Below, one piece after another: positions 1-8,601 of a DNA stretch of 64,000 nucleotides. The stretch is taken from assembly GCA_019636215.1 (NCBI GenBank), contig JAHBXZ010000009.1:1-64000 (forward strand), in the 5' to 3' direction. The translations under genes were made by a program, and so were the position numbers. The notes beneath the pieces were generated by a model that ran no database searches, was not told where the DNA came from, and saw only the letters and a list, made by a program, of their open reading frames with translations. Every line of letters begins with the position of its first letter. The stretch's first letter is position 1. The stretch is from Planctomycetota bacterium. Lineage in GTDB: Bacteria; Planctomycetota; UBA8742; UBA2392.

Positions 1-1764
1 AGCGGAGCCGGAGAGCGTGTAGCTGACGGCAGTGCCCGGAGTGCCCTGCGGCGTGCTGCCCAGGTTGATCGTGGAAGTAGACGGCGTAAGTGTCGGGCCG
101 GTCACCGTGCCGTTGACGGCCACGTTGGCGCCTGTGGCCCCGGCACTTGTGTGGGTGATGTTACCCGTGACCGTGCCAGCTGTGGCACCCGTCAACCGCG
201 CCCAGATGGTGACGTTGGTGTAGCTGGGTGTGGTGTTGATCTGGAGAGACTGCGCGTAGCCGGTGGTCTGGTTGAAGCTGATGTTGACACCCGTGGGGGC
301 GGTAATCTGGGTCAGCGCGGTAAGCTGCGCACCTGACACCGTGTAGCTGACAGCCGTGCCCGGCGTACCCTGAGGCGTTGTGCCAAGGTTGATCGACGAA
401 GTGGAGGCGGTGACGGCCGGGCCGGTGTTGTAGCCGATGTCGGCCACGCCATACACTTCGCTGTTGCCGTTGGATGGGTAGATCGGCGTTGTAGAAGCAC
501 CCCAGCAGGAACTCACCCAGTTGATTACGCCGGATGGAGCCCAGGGGCCGGTCGCCGCGGAAAGGTAATACCAGTTAGGCCCGCAGACTGTGGCCACGCG
601 GTACTGCCGTCCGGCAACAAGCGTGATGGGCGTTGCAAGCACACCACTGCGCCAGGCTCCGGCGGCACCGTTGGCAGTCGTGACGGTAGCAATCGGTGCG
701 CTGGTGGATGTGGAATCCCAGAGGCAAACCTGAAGTGTGCCCGCAACGGGTGTCATTCCCGATAGCTGCGTAACCGTTACGTTGGATTGCGATGTCGTGA
801 ATGCGTACCCCATGTTGTAGGCGGAGCTGTTGTAGGCAGTAAGGCCTGAAGAAGAAGTCTGCTGAAGAGGCCAGGTTACACTGCCTACAAATCCATCCAC
901 GGCTACATTCACTGTAGTCATGCCTGTACTCACGTGCGTGATGTTGCCGCTGATCGTGCCCGCGCTTGCGCTGGAGGTGATGCGGGCCCAGACAGTGGTT
1001 GGACCCCATGTGCCTGTAGATGTGATGGTGATCGAGTTGGCGTAACCCGAAGACTGCGAAAACGAAACTTCAACACCGGTTGGTGCGGTGACAACTGTCT
1101 GGTTTGTGGTGCTGTTGCCGCTGACGGTGTAGCTGACGGGTGTGCCAGCGGTGCCCGGGGGCGTGCTGCCAAGGCCCAAAGTGGACGTCGAGGTGGAGAT
1201 TCCAGGACCGACTGTGCCCGTGGTAGTGACCACAAAGTTGTCGATGCGGACACCAGGATAGTTGTTCAGAGCGGCATCCACGGTATTGAAGAAGAACGAG
1301 ATGTAGATGGTCTGCCCGTTGTACGCGGAAATGTCGAGATTCAAGAGCGTGTAGGTAGGCTGATAATAGGTGGTGTAGATGGTTGTCCCGGTTGAAGACT
1401 GATTGGATGACACTCCAATCGTCAGCACGTCGTACGGGGCACCTCCTTCGGTGTGTGAAAAGAGCCTGAGCGCCAAGCTGGCCGTACCGTTTCCTGGCAA
1501 GGTAATGGCGTTGGAGAACGCGCTTGCCGAGTTGGTTACGCCTGTGTCGTAGTTACCGTTGGGCGTTGCCCCGGCCGTCTCTCCCTGGCAATAACCCAGA
1601 CAGCCCGTGCCAGCAAAGTAGCCGTTTGTGGTTCGATGCCACAGTCCATTCACCACCCAGCCGCTTGGCGTTCCCGTTCCTTCGAAATCCTGAGACGTTA
1701 CCGTGGTCTGGGCGCAGACTGCAGTTCCGACCAGCAGCAACACAGAGATAAAGAGGTTTCGCAC
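1..1764 (-). CDS. Large secreted repeat protein, N-terminal part (runs off window)
   Basis: An open minus-strand frame of 588 codons begins at a GTG (1764), preceded by GGGAG 8 nt upstream, and is still open at base 1. The first ~16 residues form a hydrophobic signal peptide ending in VCAQ, so the product is exported. Residues ~20-185 look like a jelly-roll or choice-of-anchor module. From ~190 there are tandem units of about 90-100 residues with the recurring pattern LGSTPxGTPGTAVSYTVSG, then ITAPTGV, then GNITHTSAG. Two full units and the start of a third are visible. Between the first and second lies a ~150-residue module (NMGYAFTTSQ ... LQVCLWD ... YRVA) that resembles DUF4082-type surface domains; that match is tentative. 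The function is unknown; an adhesin or extracellular matrix protein is plausible. The C-terminus and any anchoring signal are outside the window. Confidence 0.75.
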   Translation of the reverse strand, partial: MRNLFISVLLLVGTAVCAQTTVTSQDFEGTGTPSGWVVNGLWHRTTNGYFAGTGCLGYCQGETAGATPNGNYDTGVTNSASAFSNAITLPGNGTASLALRLFSHTEGGAPYDVLTIGVSSNQSSTGTTIYTTYYQPTYTLLNLDISAYNGQTIYISFFFNTVDAALNNYPGVRIDNFVVTTTGTVGPGISTSTSTLGLGSTPPGTAGTPVSYTVSGNSTTNQTVVTAPTGVEVSFSQSSGYANSITITSTGTWGPTTVWARITSSASAGTISGNITHVSTGMTTVNVAVDGFVGSVTWPLQQTSSSGLTAYNSSAYNMGYAFTTSQSNVTVTQLSGMTPVAGTLQVCLWDSTSTSAPIATVTTANGAAGAWRSGVLATPITLVAGRQYRVATVCGPNWYYLSAATGPWAPSGVINWVSSCWGASTTPIYPSNGNSEVYGVADIGYNTGPAVTASTSSINLGTTPQGTPGTAVSYTVSGAQLTALTQITAPTGVNISFNQTTGYAQSLQINTTPSYTNVTIWARLTGATAGTVTGNITHTSAGATGANVAVNGTVTGPTLTPSTSTINLGSTPQGTPGTAVSYTLSGSA

Positions 1765-1992
1765 CGGATTGCTCCCATGCACGTGCACCAGTACTCGGGC
1801 CGCCCCACGCGGTCGAAATCGGTGCAAGATCCCACGAAGTGATGCTTCACGACAAAAGTAACTAAAGCGTTCTCAACTGTCGACGGATTAACACGCAATC
1901 GGTGTGCGATATGTGCATACTTGTCCCGGACTCTGTACACTGCCACACGAGTTCGAACAAGGCTGCTGACGCTCTACGGGAGACCCTTCCGC

Positions 1993-3159
1993 TTACCCCA
2001 GGGCAAGCTGGGCCAGCACCGCTGCGCCTACTTCGAGGCAGCGTTCATCGACGTTGAAACGCGCACTGTGGAGTGGCTGGTCGATGCCGGCGGACTTGTT
2101 GCCGCTTCCCACCAGGAAGAACGCCCCGGGCCGATGCTGAAGAAAGTAGGCAAAATCTTCGCCCCAGGTCTGTGCAGGGTACTGCGTATCGACGCCGGAT
2201 TGACCCACCACGGCCTCGGCCGCGCGGGCCACTGATTGCACTGCCCCCGCGTGGTTCACAATGCTGTCGTATCCGCGCTCAAAGGCGAACTCGGCCTTCA
2301 GACCGTGGGCTTCCGCCACTGCCTGGCACATGCGCCCGAACTCGGACTCCAGCTGATCGCGAACGGCGGCCTCAAAGGTACGCACCGTGCCCAGCAGGTC
2401 GGCGTGGTCGGGAATGATGTTGTGCGTGGTGCCGGCATGGAACCTGGTGATGCTGAGAACCGCCTGCGAGCCCGGGCTGACCCTGCGCGAAACAAGGGTC
2501 TGCAGCTGGCCGACCAGGGCGCAGGCCGCCGGGATCGGGTCCAGGGTTTCGTGCGGGCGCGAGGCATGGCCGCCGCGCCCCACCAGCCGAACGCGGATGG
2601 TGTCGGCCGCGGCCGTCATCGGGCCGACGCAGGTGGCCACTTTGCCGACTTCGAGCAGGGGCTGGTTGTGAACGCCGTAGACTTCGTCCACGCCGTCCAG
2701 GCAGCCTGCGGCAATCATGCCCTTGGCGCCGCCGGGGGGTGTTTCTTCGCTGGGCTGAAACAGGAACCGCACTCCGCGCCGCAACCGGTCGCGCCGCTGC
2801 ATAAGCAGGCGTGCGGCACCCAGCGCCATGGTCATGTGGGTGTCGTGGCCGCACATGTGCGCGACTCCGGTGTGGCAGGACTTGTACGGTATGTCGTTGA
2901 GCTCCTGGATCGGCAGGGCGTCCATGTCGGCGCGCAGCGCAACCATGCCGCGCCCGCCAGGCACGGTGATGTCGGCCATGAAGCCTTCGCCCCACAGGTT
3001 GCGGCGCACGGCAAGCCCGAGCTTTTCCATGGCATCGGCGGTGGTGGCACCGGTGCGTTTCTCTTTCAGCGAGAGTTCCGGGTACTGGTGCAGGTCGCGA
3101 CGGGTGGAAACCAGCCACTCGCGGCATTGCGCGGCGGCATCCAGCAGTTCGATGGTCAT
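1993..3159 (-). CDS. M20-family metal-dependent amidohydrolase (hippurate hydrolase-like)
   Basis: This 388-residue protein matches the M20D amidohydrolases that cleave N-acyl amino acids or related amides, usually in the cytoplasm. Visible family landmarks are RDLHQYPELS (21-30), ALRADMDALPI (74-84), the metal-binding HMCGHD (101-106), FQPSEE (134-139, catalytic Glu), GVHNQP (~162) and GRGGHASRPHETLDP (~194) at the dimerisation-domain boundary. Length is normal for the family. The ATG at 3159 is preceded by AAGGAA. It starts 10 nt after the acyltransferase stop codon, so the two genes are probably cotranscribed. The exact substrate cannot be read from sequence; carboxypeptidase or IAA-amino-acid hydrolase activity is also possible within this family. 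Confidence 0.9.
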   Translation of the reverse strand: MTIELLDAAAQCREWLVSTRRDLHQYPELSLKEKRTGATTADAMEKLGLAVRRNLWGEGFMADITVPGGRGMVALRADMDALPIQELNDIPYKSCHTGVAHMCGHDTHMTMALGAARLLMQRRDRLRRGVRFLFQPSEETPPGGAKGMIAAGCLDGVDEVYGVHNQPLLEVGKVATCVGPMTAAADTIRVRLVGRGGHASRPHETLDPIPAACALVGQLQTLVSRRVSPGSQAVLSITRFHAGTTHNIIPDHADLLGTVRTFEAAVRDQLESEFGRMCQAVAEAHGLKAEFAFERGYDSIVNHAGAVQSVARAAEAVVGQSGVDTQYPAQTWGEDFAYFLQHRPGAFFLVGSGNKSAGIDQPLHSARFNVDERCLEVGAAVLAQLALG

Positions 3160-3169
3160 GGCGGTTCCT

Positions 3170-4012
3170 TTACTTGCGGCGCTGGTCGATGTCGCTGTGC
3201 TGTCGGCGCTTCAGTACCTCGCCCGGCCTGGGCCGGGGAATCTGCAGGGCAACACGGGTGTTGGCATCGGCCCACGCCGTGAGTTCGGCCAGGCGGGATT
3301 CCAGTTCGCGGCGGGCCAGCGCGATTTCGCGCGGGCCGGCATCGGGCGGCACGTGCAGCGGTTTGCCGGTGCGGAACTCGATGCGCGAAAACGGCAGCGG
3401 GAACATCATCTGGTCCCAGGCGCGGTGAAGCTGGGCCACGCGGGTACAGGCCCAGGAAAACGGCAGGATCGGGCGGCCGGTAAGTTTTGCGATCAGGATC
3501 GGGCCGGGCTTCAGCACATAGCGCGGGCCGCGCGGGCCGTCGCCGACACTGAACAGGCAGGCGCCTTCCTGCAGTCGCTTCACGGCCTGCAGCATCGCGG
3601 CCGATGCATCGCGGCTGCTGGAACCGCGAATGGCGCCGCCGGCCATGTCGCGCACCACGCGGGCCAGAAACTCGCCGTCGCGGCTGGCCGAGATGATGGT
3701 CTCAAGCATGTAATCGTGGCGGATGCGGGCAAATGCGTCGTGGTAAGGCAAGGCCCCGGGCAGGCGGTTGTGCCAGGAAACGAAGATCACGCTGGCCTTG
3801 CCGCGGATCACGTCGTCGCGCAGGGATTCATCGCCGGATGTGCTCATGCGCGCCGTCGCGCCGACCAACCGGATGTACGCGCGGCCGGCCACACCTACGG
3901 CCGAATACTTCAGCAGTTCCAGCGGGCTGAAGTCGCGCGGCGACTGTTCGCCGAAGTACTGGCGCCTGCGCAGCAGGTTCCACGGGTCAATTTTGGCACT
4001 TGCGACTGACAC
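3170..4012 (-). CDS. DUF374 lysophospholipid acyltransferase-like protein
   Basis: The protein belongs to the LPLAT/DUF374 group, which transfers acyl chains in lipid or lipid-A-type metabolism at the inner membrane. Landmarks are SWHNRLPG (79-86, with the acyltransferase His81), ISASRDGE (107-114), RGSSSRD (129-135), DGPRGPR (158-164) and WDxxxFPLPFSR (~199-210). An open frame extends to 4243, but it would overlap the divergent ogt gene. I chose GTG 4012, which has GAGG 5 nt upstream, giving 280 residues and leaving a 45-bp divergent promoter gap. The acyl acceptor is not evident. The M20 gene follows after 10 nt. Confidence 0.8.
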   Translation of the reverse strand: MSVASAKIDPWNLLRRRQYFGEQSPRDFSPLELLKYSAVGVAGRAYIRLVGATARMSTSGDESLRDDVIRGKASVIFVSWHNRLPGALPYHDAFARIRHDYMLETIISASRDGEFLARVVRDMAGGAIRGSSSRDASAAMLQAVKRLQEGACLFSVGDGPRGPRYVLKPGPILIAKLTGRPILPFSWACTRVAQLHRAWDQMMFPLPFSRIEFRTGKPLHVPPDAGPREIALARRELESRLAELTAWADANTRVALQIPRPRPGEVLKRRQHSDIDQRRK

Positions 4013-4057
4013 ACCGGCCTCGCGTATATTCGCACCACGATTACACCGGAGACTGCC

Positions 4058-4576
4058 ATGCGCAACCAGCTTGCCCTTGCCTGTGTGCCCACGCCGCTTG
4101 GAGAAGTAGGGCTGGCCGCGGGCGAGCACGGGCTGGTTGCCGTGTGCCTGGGCGGAGACATTGAACGGCTGCTGTCGGGCGGGCTGTGCAGGCGGCGCGA
4201 CCACGGCAAGGGCCGTCACCACCCCTGGCAGGTTCTGGAACAAGCCTGCGCGGAGCTGGTGGAGTACCTGTTAAGCGCGCGCGAAAAGTTCGACACGCCG
4301 CTGGACCTTTCCTGTGGCAGCGAGTTCCAGCGCGCGGTGTGGCGCCGGTTGCAGCGGCTGAAGTTCGGCAGCGTCACGACATATGCCGAACTGGCCGATG
4401 GTTCCGGCCACAAGGGCGCGACGCGCGCGGTGGGCAACGCCGTGGGCGCAAACCCCCTGCCGATCTTTGTACCGTGCCATCGCGTGCTGGCGGCGGGCCG
4501 CAAGCTGGGCGGGTTTTCCGGCGGGCTGGACCGCAAGCGCAAGCTGCTGCGGCTGGAAGGAGTGAAGTGGAAGTGA
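4058..4576 (+). CDS. ogt: Methylated-DNA--protein-cysteine methyltransferase
   Basis: This is a 172-residue suicide repair enzyme that removes alkyl groups from O6-alkylguanine onto its own cysteine. The acceptor motif PCHRV lies at 139-143 (Cys140), followed by GGFSGGLDRKRKLLRLEG, the usual C-terminal helix and substrate-loop region. Upstream, SEFQRAVWRRL and GSVTTYAELA are typical of the DNA-binding half. There is no Ada-type N-terminal regulatory domain. The ATG has GGAG 6 nt upstream. It is transcribed divergently from the acyltransferase gene. A heptamer repeat array starts 2 nt after its TGA stop codon. Confidence 0.93.
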   Translation: MRNQLALACVPTPLGEVGLAAGEHGLVAVCLGGDIERLLSGGLCRRRDHGKGRHHPWQVLEQACAELVEYLLSAREKFDTPLDLSCGSEFQRAVWRRLQRLKFGSVTTYAELADGSGHKGATRAVGNAVGANPLPIFVPCHRVLAAGRKLGGFSGGLDRKRKLLRLEGVKWK

Positions 4577-4578
4577 AG

Positions 4579-4781
4579 AAGTTCGAAGTTCGAGGTGCGA
4601 GGTTCGAAGTGCGAGGTGCGAAGTTCGAGGTGCGAAGTTCGAGGTGCGAAGTTCGAGGTGCGAAGTGCGAAGTGCGAAGTTCGAGGTGCGAGGTTCGAAG
4701 TGCGAAGTTCGAGGTGCGAGGTTCGAAGTGCGAAGTTCGAGGTGCGAAGTGCGAAGTGCGAGGTGCGAAGTGCGAAGTTCG
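4579..4781 (+). repeat. Array of 29 heptamers, consensus ARGTKCG
   Basis: Reading from 4579, the sequence divides exactly into 29 seven-base units that vary only at positions 2 and 5 (AAGTTCG, AGGTGCG, AGGTTCG, AAGTGCG). The total is 203 bp with no indels. The array starts 2 nt after the ogt stop codon. All frames are open because the unit contains no stop, so the apparent peptides (EVRSSRC-like) are artefacts of the repeat. Confidence 0.95.
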
Positions 4782-4813
4782 TGCAGCGGCCAGAATCCGG
4801 TCTCAGCACATCA

Positions 4814-4874
4814 AACTCAGAACTCAGCACTCAGAACTCAGCACTCAGAACTCAGCACTCAGCACTCAGCACTC
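4814..4874 (+). repeat. Second heptamer array, consensus MACTCAG
   Basis: Eight perfect 7-bp units (AACTCAG or CACTCAG) cover 4814-4869, followed by a partial CACTC. On the opposite strand the unit reads CTGAGTK, like the array at 27100. It lies 11 bp beyond the stop codon of the permease gene on the other strand, and 32 bp from the first array. Confidence 0.93.
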
Positions 4875-4885
4875 GTCCCCGCCGC

Positions 4886-7800
4886 TTACTCGTAGTGCAG
4901 GGCCTCAACGGGGTCTTTGCGCGCGGCCAGTTGCGCCGGCAGAATTCCGCAGCCGAAACTGAACAGCACCACCGGCGCGGCGATATCCAGCGCAAGGCGA
5001 AACAGCGCCATGCCCTTGACGCTGGGGATGTACGTCAGGAAGTACACGTCAGGCGGAAACAGCCGGATGCCGGTCATGCGGTCAATGAAGTCCTCGATCG
5101 CGTTCAGGTGCTCGCTGCTGATGGCGCCGGCCGCAGCCCCCAGCGCCGCGCCAAACAGCCCGATGAACAGGGCATTGAACATGAACACGCTGCGTATGCC
5201 CCAGGGCGAGAAACCCAGCGCCTTGAGAATGCCGATGTCCTTCTGTTTTTCCTTCACCAGCTGGTACACCAGCATCAGGATCACAAAACCCACCAGCACA
5301 ATGATGAAGCTGACAATCAGCCCCAGGATCATCTTCTCGCGTTCCACGGCCTCCAGCAGGCTGCGCTTTTCGTCTTCCCACAGGCTGACGCCGGAAAACG
5401 ACACGTGGTTGCGGTACAGCGCATTGCGCACTTCGCCCTTGAGCCGGTCGGCCTGCACGGGCCCTTCATAAAGGCTGTAGTCGGCCAGCTTGGCGCCGAC
5501 GTAATAGCGAACCTCGCTGTCCGCCAGGATGTTTGCCAGCTGGTCAAAGTCGCAGTACATGCGCCCGAGGTTGTCCTCGTACAGGCCGCTGCGGAACAGT
5601 GCCGTGATGCGAAAGCGCACCTGGCTGGCCTTGCTGTCGGGGCGTCCGTTGACGAAGTACACGCGCGGGATGGTGATCTCGACGACATCGCCCACGCCGA
5701 CCCCGCCAAGAATCGCGCTTTCGGCCAGGGCGTCACCCAGGATCAGCCCGGGCTCGTCGGCCTGGTCGCGCAGGCCGTCGGACGGCCTGCGTCCTGCCTG
5801 CAGCGCGCGGGCGCGGTACGTTTCCGGCGTGTCGCTGGGCCCCATTGCCGTGCGCAGCGGCAGCACTTCTGCGTAGGCCTGCATGCGGCGGCGGGCAAAA
5901 TCCGCCCCGGCGTCAAAGCTCTCGACGGCAAAGGTCAGCGGAACCGGCTGGCGTGCCGCCAGCGCGCTGGTCAGCACCAGGCCGACATCGGCCCGCGGCT
6001 GAAGCGCCGACAGCATGCGCAGGAACTCGCGGCTTTCCCAGCCGTTGCGCTCGGCTTCGGCGCTGCCGGCATCCAGCAGCCTGGTGTAGGTTTCCAGCAT
6101 GGCCGACAGCGCCTGCTCGCGCGCGGTGTCGCCGGCGGCGCCCTCGCCTGCGGCTTTGTCGGCAAGGGCGGTGGCGGCCTCAATGTCGGACCGCAGCTTC
6201 AGCAATGCGGCGCGCTGCGGGCTGTCGGGCAGCGCCGGGGCTGATTCGAGGTAGCCGCCAAGTTCAACCTTTACGTCAGCAAAACGCTGGCGGATCGCGC
6301 GGTCGATAGTGCTGTTGGCGGTGTAGAAGTCGTTGCGGATGATCCGGCAGCCGGTGCGCGCGGCAGCCAGCGAGGCCTCCGTGGGCGCGGGGCCGGTGGT
6401 GTGTTTGTCCAGAATCTGCCCGATGTCGGCGTGGCAGGACTTCAGTATCGCGCGCAACGCGTCGATGTCGTCGGTGCGCGTGGCATCCTTGTGCGCGCGC
6501 TTTACGCGGTCGTAGATGCGCTGGCCGGGGCTCCAGGCCGCGAAACCCACCTGGTCAAACAGCGCCCAGCGCACGTTGCCGGTGCCGGTGACAAACCCGC
6601 GCCGCGCCAGCATGGGTTTCATGTCGGCGGGCATGCGGCCCATGTCCTTGCCGTCGGGCGTGAACATGAACACCGGGTCCTTCACGCCCATGGACTCCAG
6701 GCTCTGTTCGGTTTCCCAGCCCAGCGTGGCACCCAGCAGGTTCAGCATCGGCCGCAGCACATGCTGGTCCTTGAACACATGGATCTCGGCCGCTGCCACG
6801 TAACGGCCCAGGTTCGATATGCCGGGCTCGCGCTGCGGGTCCACGCCCACCAGGTCCGCCAGGGAAAGTTCGCGGCTCTGGGTGCGCGGGGTGATGAACG
6901 TCTTGGTGCTCACCCGCCACGAAACGCCCGTCACGTCGGGCTTGCCGTCGGGGGCGGTATGGCTTTGCAGCGCAAGTGCGGTGCTTTCAAACTGCTTCTG
7001 CAATTTGGCGCGGAACACCGGGCCGTACCATGCACGGCGGGCCTGTTCTTCCACGGCGGCGGCGTCAGGAATGCGCGCGAGGTAAAACTCGCGCGGGTTG
7101 GTGACCTTCAGGCCGTCGCGCAGGCACTCGCGGTCAAGTGACGTAAGGCCCCGGCCGCTTTCCACGCGGGCCAGAAACGCCTTGTCCTGGGGTGCAAGTT
7201 CCTGCTGGGGCGGCGGCGTGTCTTCGGCGGGCTGGCCGCGCATGGCGTCGGCGGCATCGGCGATGCCGTCGCCGTCGCTGTCGCGAAAACGCTGCAGGGC
7301 CTGTCGCAGAACGTCGCGCCACTGGCCTTCGATTTCGGGGTGAGACCTGATCAGGCCGATGAAGTGCGCCCACTCGGCGGCCTCAAGCTCGCGGTCGTCC
7401 ATCACGGCCTGCAGGCGATCGCCGTCAAACCGCACCAGCAGGTGGGAAAGGCTGCCGCGAACCTGTTCCTTGAAGTCGATCTGGAACCCGGTCATCACGC
7501 TGTTGACCAGGATCAGCACCCACACGCCGATGCCGATGCCGAACACCGAAAGCAGGCTGATCACGCGTTTGCGCAGGTAACGCATGCTGACAAACGTGCC
7601 TGCGCCGCTGTTGAAGTAATGCACCAGCGCCCGCACCAGGAAGTAATCAATCGCCAGAAAGAACTGGGCCTTGATGGCCATCCAGCCCAGGGCCAGGCCC
7701 GGGCCTCCGCCCTCCAGCACCCCGGCGGCCAGCAGCGGGATCATCCCGTTCACCACCAGCATGGCCGCAACCAGAAACGTCGCGTCCCAGACGCGCCGGT

Positions 7801-8092
7801 GCTCGCCGCCACGGGCCTGCACCAGGCTGACAACGCCACCCAGCAGCGCCGCCACCGGCAGAACCGGCAGGCCGGCCACAACCAGCACCAACCGCCGCAC
7901 AGAGTACGGCAACAGCCGGTACAACGCGGCCTGGCCCGGGGGCAGGGCCAGCGCCAGCAGCAGAATGGCAAAGGCCACGCCCTCGCGCGGGGCGGCCAGG
8001 AAGTCGGAACGAATGTTGAAGGCCTGCCAGCCGCAAAGCGCCAGCGCCAGCGCAAGGAACAGCAGGAATGTCAGGGCGCGGGTGGCGATCAT
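4886..8092 (-). CDS. FtsX/LolC-E-like ABC transporter permease with extra N-terminal membrane domain
   Basis: This is a very large permease of about 1068 residues. The N-terminal ~170 residues hold several hydrophobic segments not seen in normal LolC/E or MacB permeases. Then comes SMRYLRKRVISLLSVFGIGIGVWVLI, the typical first helix of the family, a ~600-residue periplasmic region, and a C-terminal FtsX domain with three helices (LGLIVSFIIVLVGFVILM and on) containing KEKQKDIGILKALGFS. The protein ends in ARKDPVEALHYE, a common family ending. The periplasmic region contains DSDGDGIADAADA, a thrombospondin-type-3-like calcium motif. Family members export lipoproteins or peptides with a partner ATPase, but none is adjacent. 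The start may instead be GTG 8104; neither start has a clear ribosome site. Confidence 0.8.
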   Translation of the reverse strand: MIATRALTFLLFLALALALCGWQAFNIRSDFLAAPREGVAFAILLLALALPPGQAALYRLLPYSVRRLVLVVAGLPVLPVAALLGGVVSLVQARGGEHRRVWDATFLVAAMLVVNGMIPLLAAGVLEGGGPGLALGWMAIKAQFFLAIDYFLVRALVHYFNSGAGTFVSMRYLRKRVISLLSVFGIGIGVWVLILVNSVMTGFQIDFKEQVRGSLSHLLVRFDGDRLQAVMDDRELEAAEWAHFIGLIRSHPEIEGQWRDVLRQALQRFRDSDGDGIADAADAMRGQPAEDTPPPQQELAPQDKAFLARVESGRGLTSLDRECLRDGLKVTNPREFYLARIPDAAAVEEQARRAWYGPVFRAKLQKQFESTALALQSHTAPDGKPDVTGVSWRVSTKTFITPRTQSRELSLADLVGVDPQREPGISNLGRYVAAAEIHVFKDQHVLRPMLNLLGATLGWETEQSLESMGVKDPVFMFTPDGKDMGRMPADMKPMLARRGFVTGTGNVRWALFDQVGFAAWSPGQRIYDRVKRAHKDATRTDDIDALRAILKSCHADIGQILDKHTTGPAPTEASLAAARTGCRIIRNDFYTANSTIDRAIRQRFADVKVELGGYLESAPALPDSPQRAALLKLRSDIEAATALADKAAGEGAAGDTAREQALSAMLETYTRLLDAGSAEAERNGWESREFLRMLSALQPRADVGLVLTSALAARQPVPLTFAVESFDAGADFARRRMQAYAEVLPLRTAMGPSDTPETYRARALQAGRRPSDGLRDQADEPGLILGDALAESAILGGVGVGDVVEITIPRVYFVNGRPDSKASQVRFRITALFRSGLYEDNLGRMYCDFDQLANILADSEVRYYVGAKLADYSLYEGPVQADRLKGEVRNALYRNHVSFSGVSLWEDEKRSLLEAVEREKMILGLIVSFIIVLVGFVILMLVYQLVKEKQKDIGILKALGFSPWGIRSVFMFNALFIGLFGAALGAAAGAISSEHLNAIEDFIDRMTGIRLFPPDVYFLTYIPSVKGMALFRLALDIAAPVVLFSFGCGILPAQLAARKDPVEALHYE

Positions 8093-8177
8093 GCGTATCG
8101 GCACGGGGCGGCAAGGGGTCTATCGACACCTTGATACGCGCAAGTCGCGACAAAGGAAAGGCACAGCGAACGAATGC

Positions 8178-8597
8178 TCAGACGTCTTCGCCGTCGGTGT
8201 GGGGCGTGATCGGGGCGTTGCGGGCGCGCTCGGATTCGTAGGCTTCCACGATCTTGCGGTGCACATATTCGCGCACGTCGGCGCGAATCGGGTGCACCAG
8301 GTCAAAGTGCAGCTTGGCGCGTCCGCGGGCGTCGGTGTCGGCACGGTTGTGGTTCAGCTTTCCGCCGCACTCGTTGCAGAACTTGGCGCGCAGGTGATTC
8401 TTGAACCCGCAGGCATGGCACTTGTCTGTGATCTTGCGTGAGGGCATGGCCACAAACACTGTGCCGTCGCCCTGGATCAGCTTCAGGTCTTTGATCACGA
8501 ACGAATTGTTCAGCGTGACGCTGCAATACCCCAGAAGCTTTTCATCGTCTTCTGAGGCCAGCTTGACCCGCACTTCCGTGACTTCGATGTCACGCAT
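8178..8597 (-). CDS. spoVG: SpoVG-family regulator with zinc knuckle
   Basis: Residues 1-55 carry the SpoVG fold pattern (VTEVRVKL, then CSVTLNNSFVIKDLKLIQGDGTVFVAMPSRK). SpoVG proteins are small nucleic-acid-binding regulators. Where simpler SpoVGs continue straight into HPI, this one inserts CHACGFKNHLRAKFCNECGG, a four-cysteine zinc knuckle (Cys60, 63, 74, 77). The SpoVG pattern resumes at FDLVHPIRADVREYVHRKIVEAYE. Length is 139 residues against ~90-100 for Firmicutes forms. It lies 4 nt after ispE and is probably cotranscribed with it, an arrangement known in other bacteria. Confidence 0.9.
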   Translation of the reverse strand: MRDIEVTEVRVKLASEDDEKLLGYCSVTLNNSFVIKDLKLIQGDGTVFVAMPSRKITDKCHACGFKNHLRAKFCNECGGKLNHNRADTDARGRAKLHFDLVHPIRADVREYVHRKIVEAYESERARNAPITPHTDGEDV

Positions 8598-8601
8598 GGG
8601 C

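Noticed and set aside
4579..4874. Heptamer arrays as a CRISPR array
   Set aside because: Units are 7 bp with no spacers, and no cas genes are nearby.
4595..6244. Long plus-strand open frame opposite the FtsX-type permease
   Set aside because: It begins in the heptamer array and continues antisense to a well-supported gene; its predicted protein has no domain pattern. High GC leaves antisense frames open.
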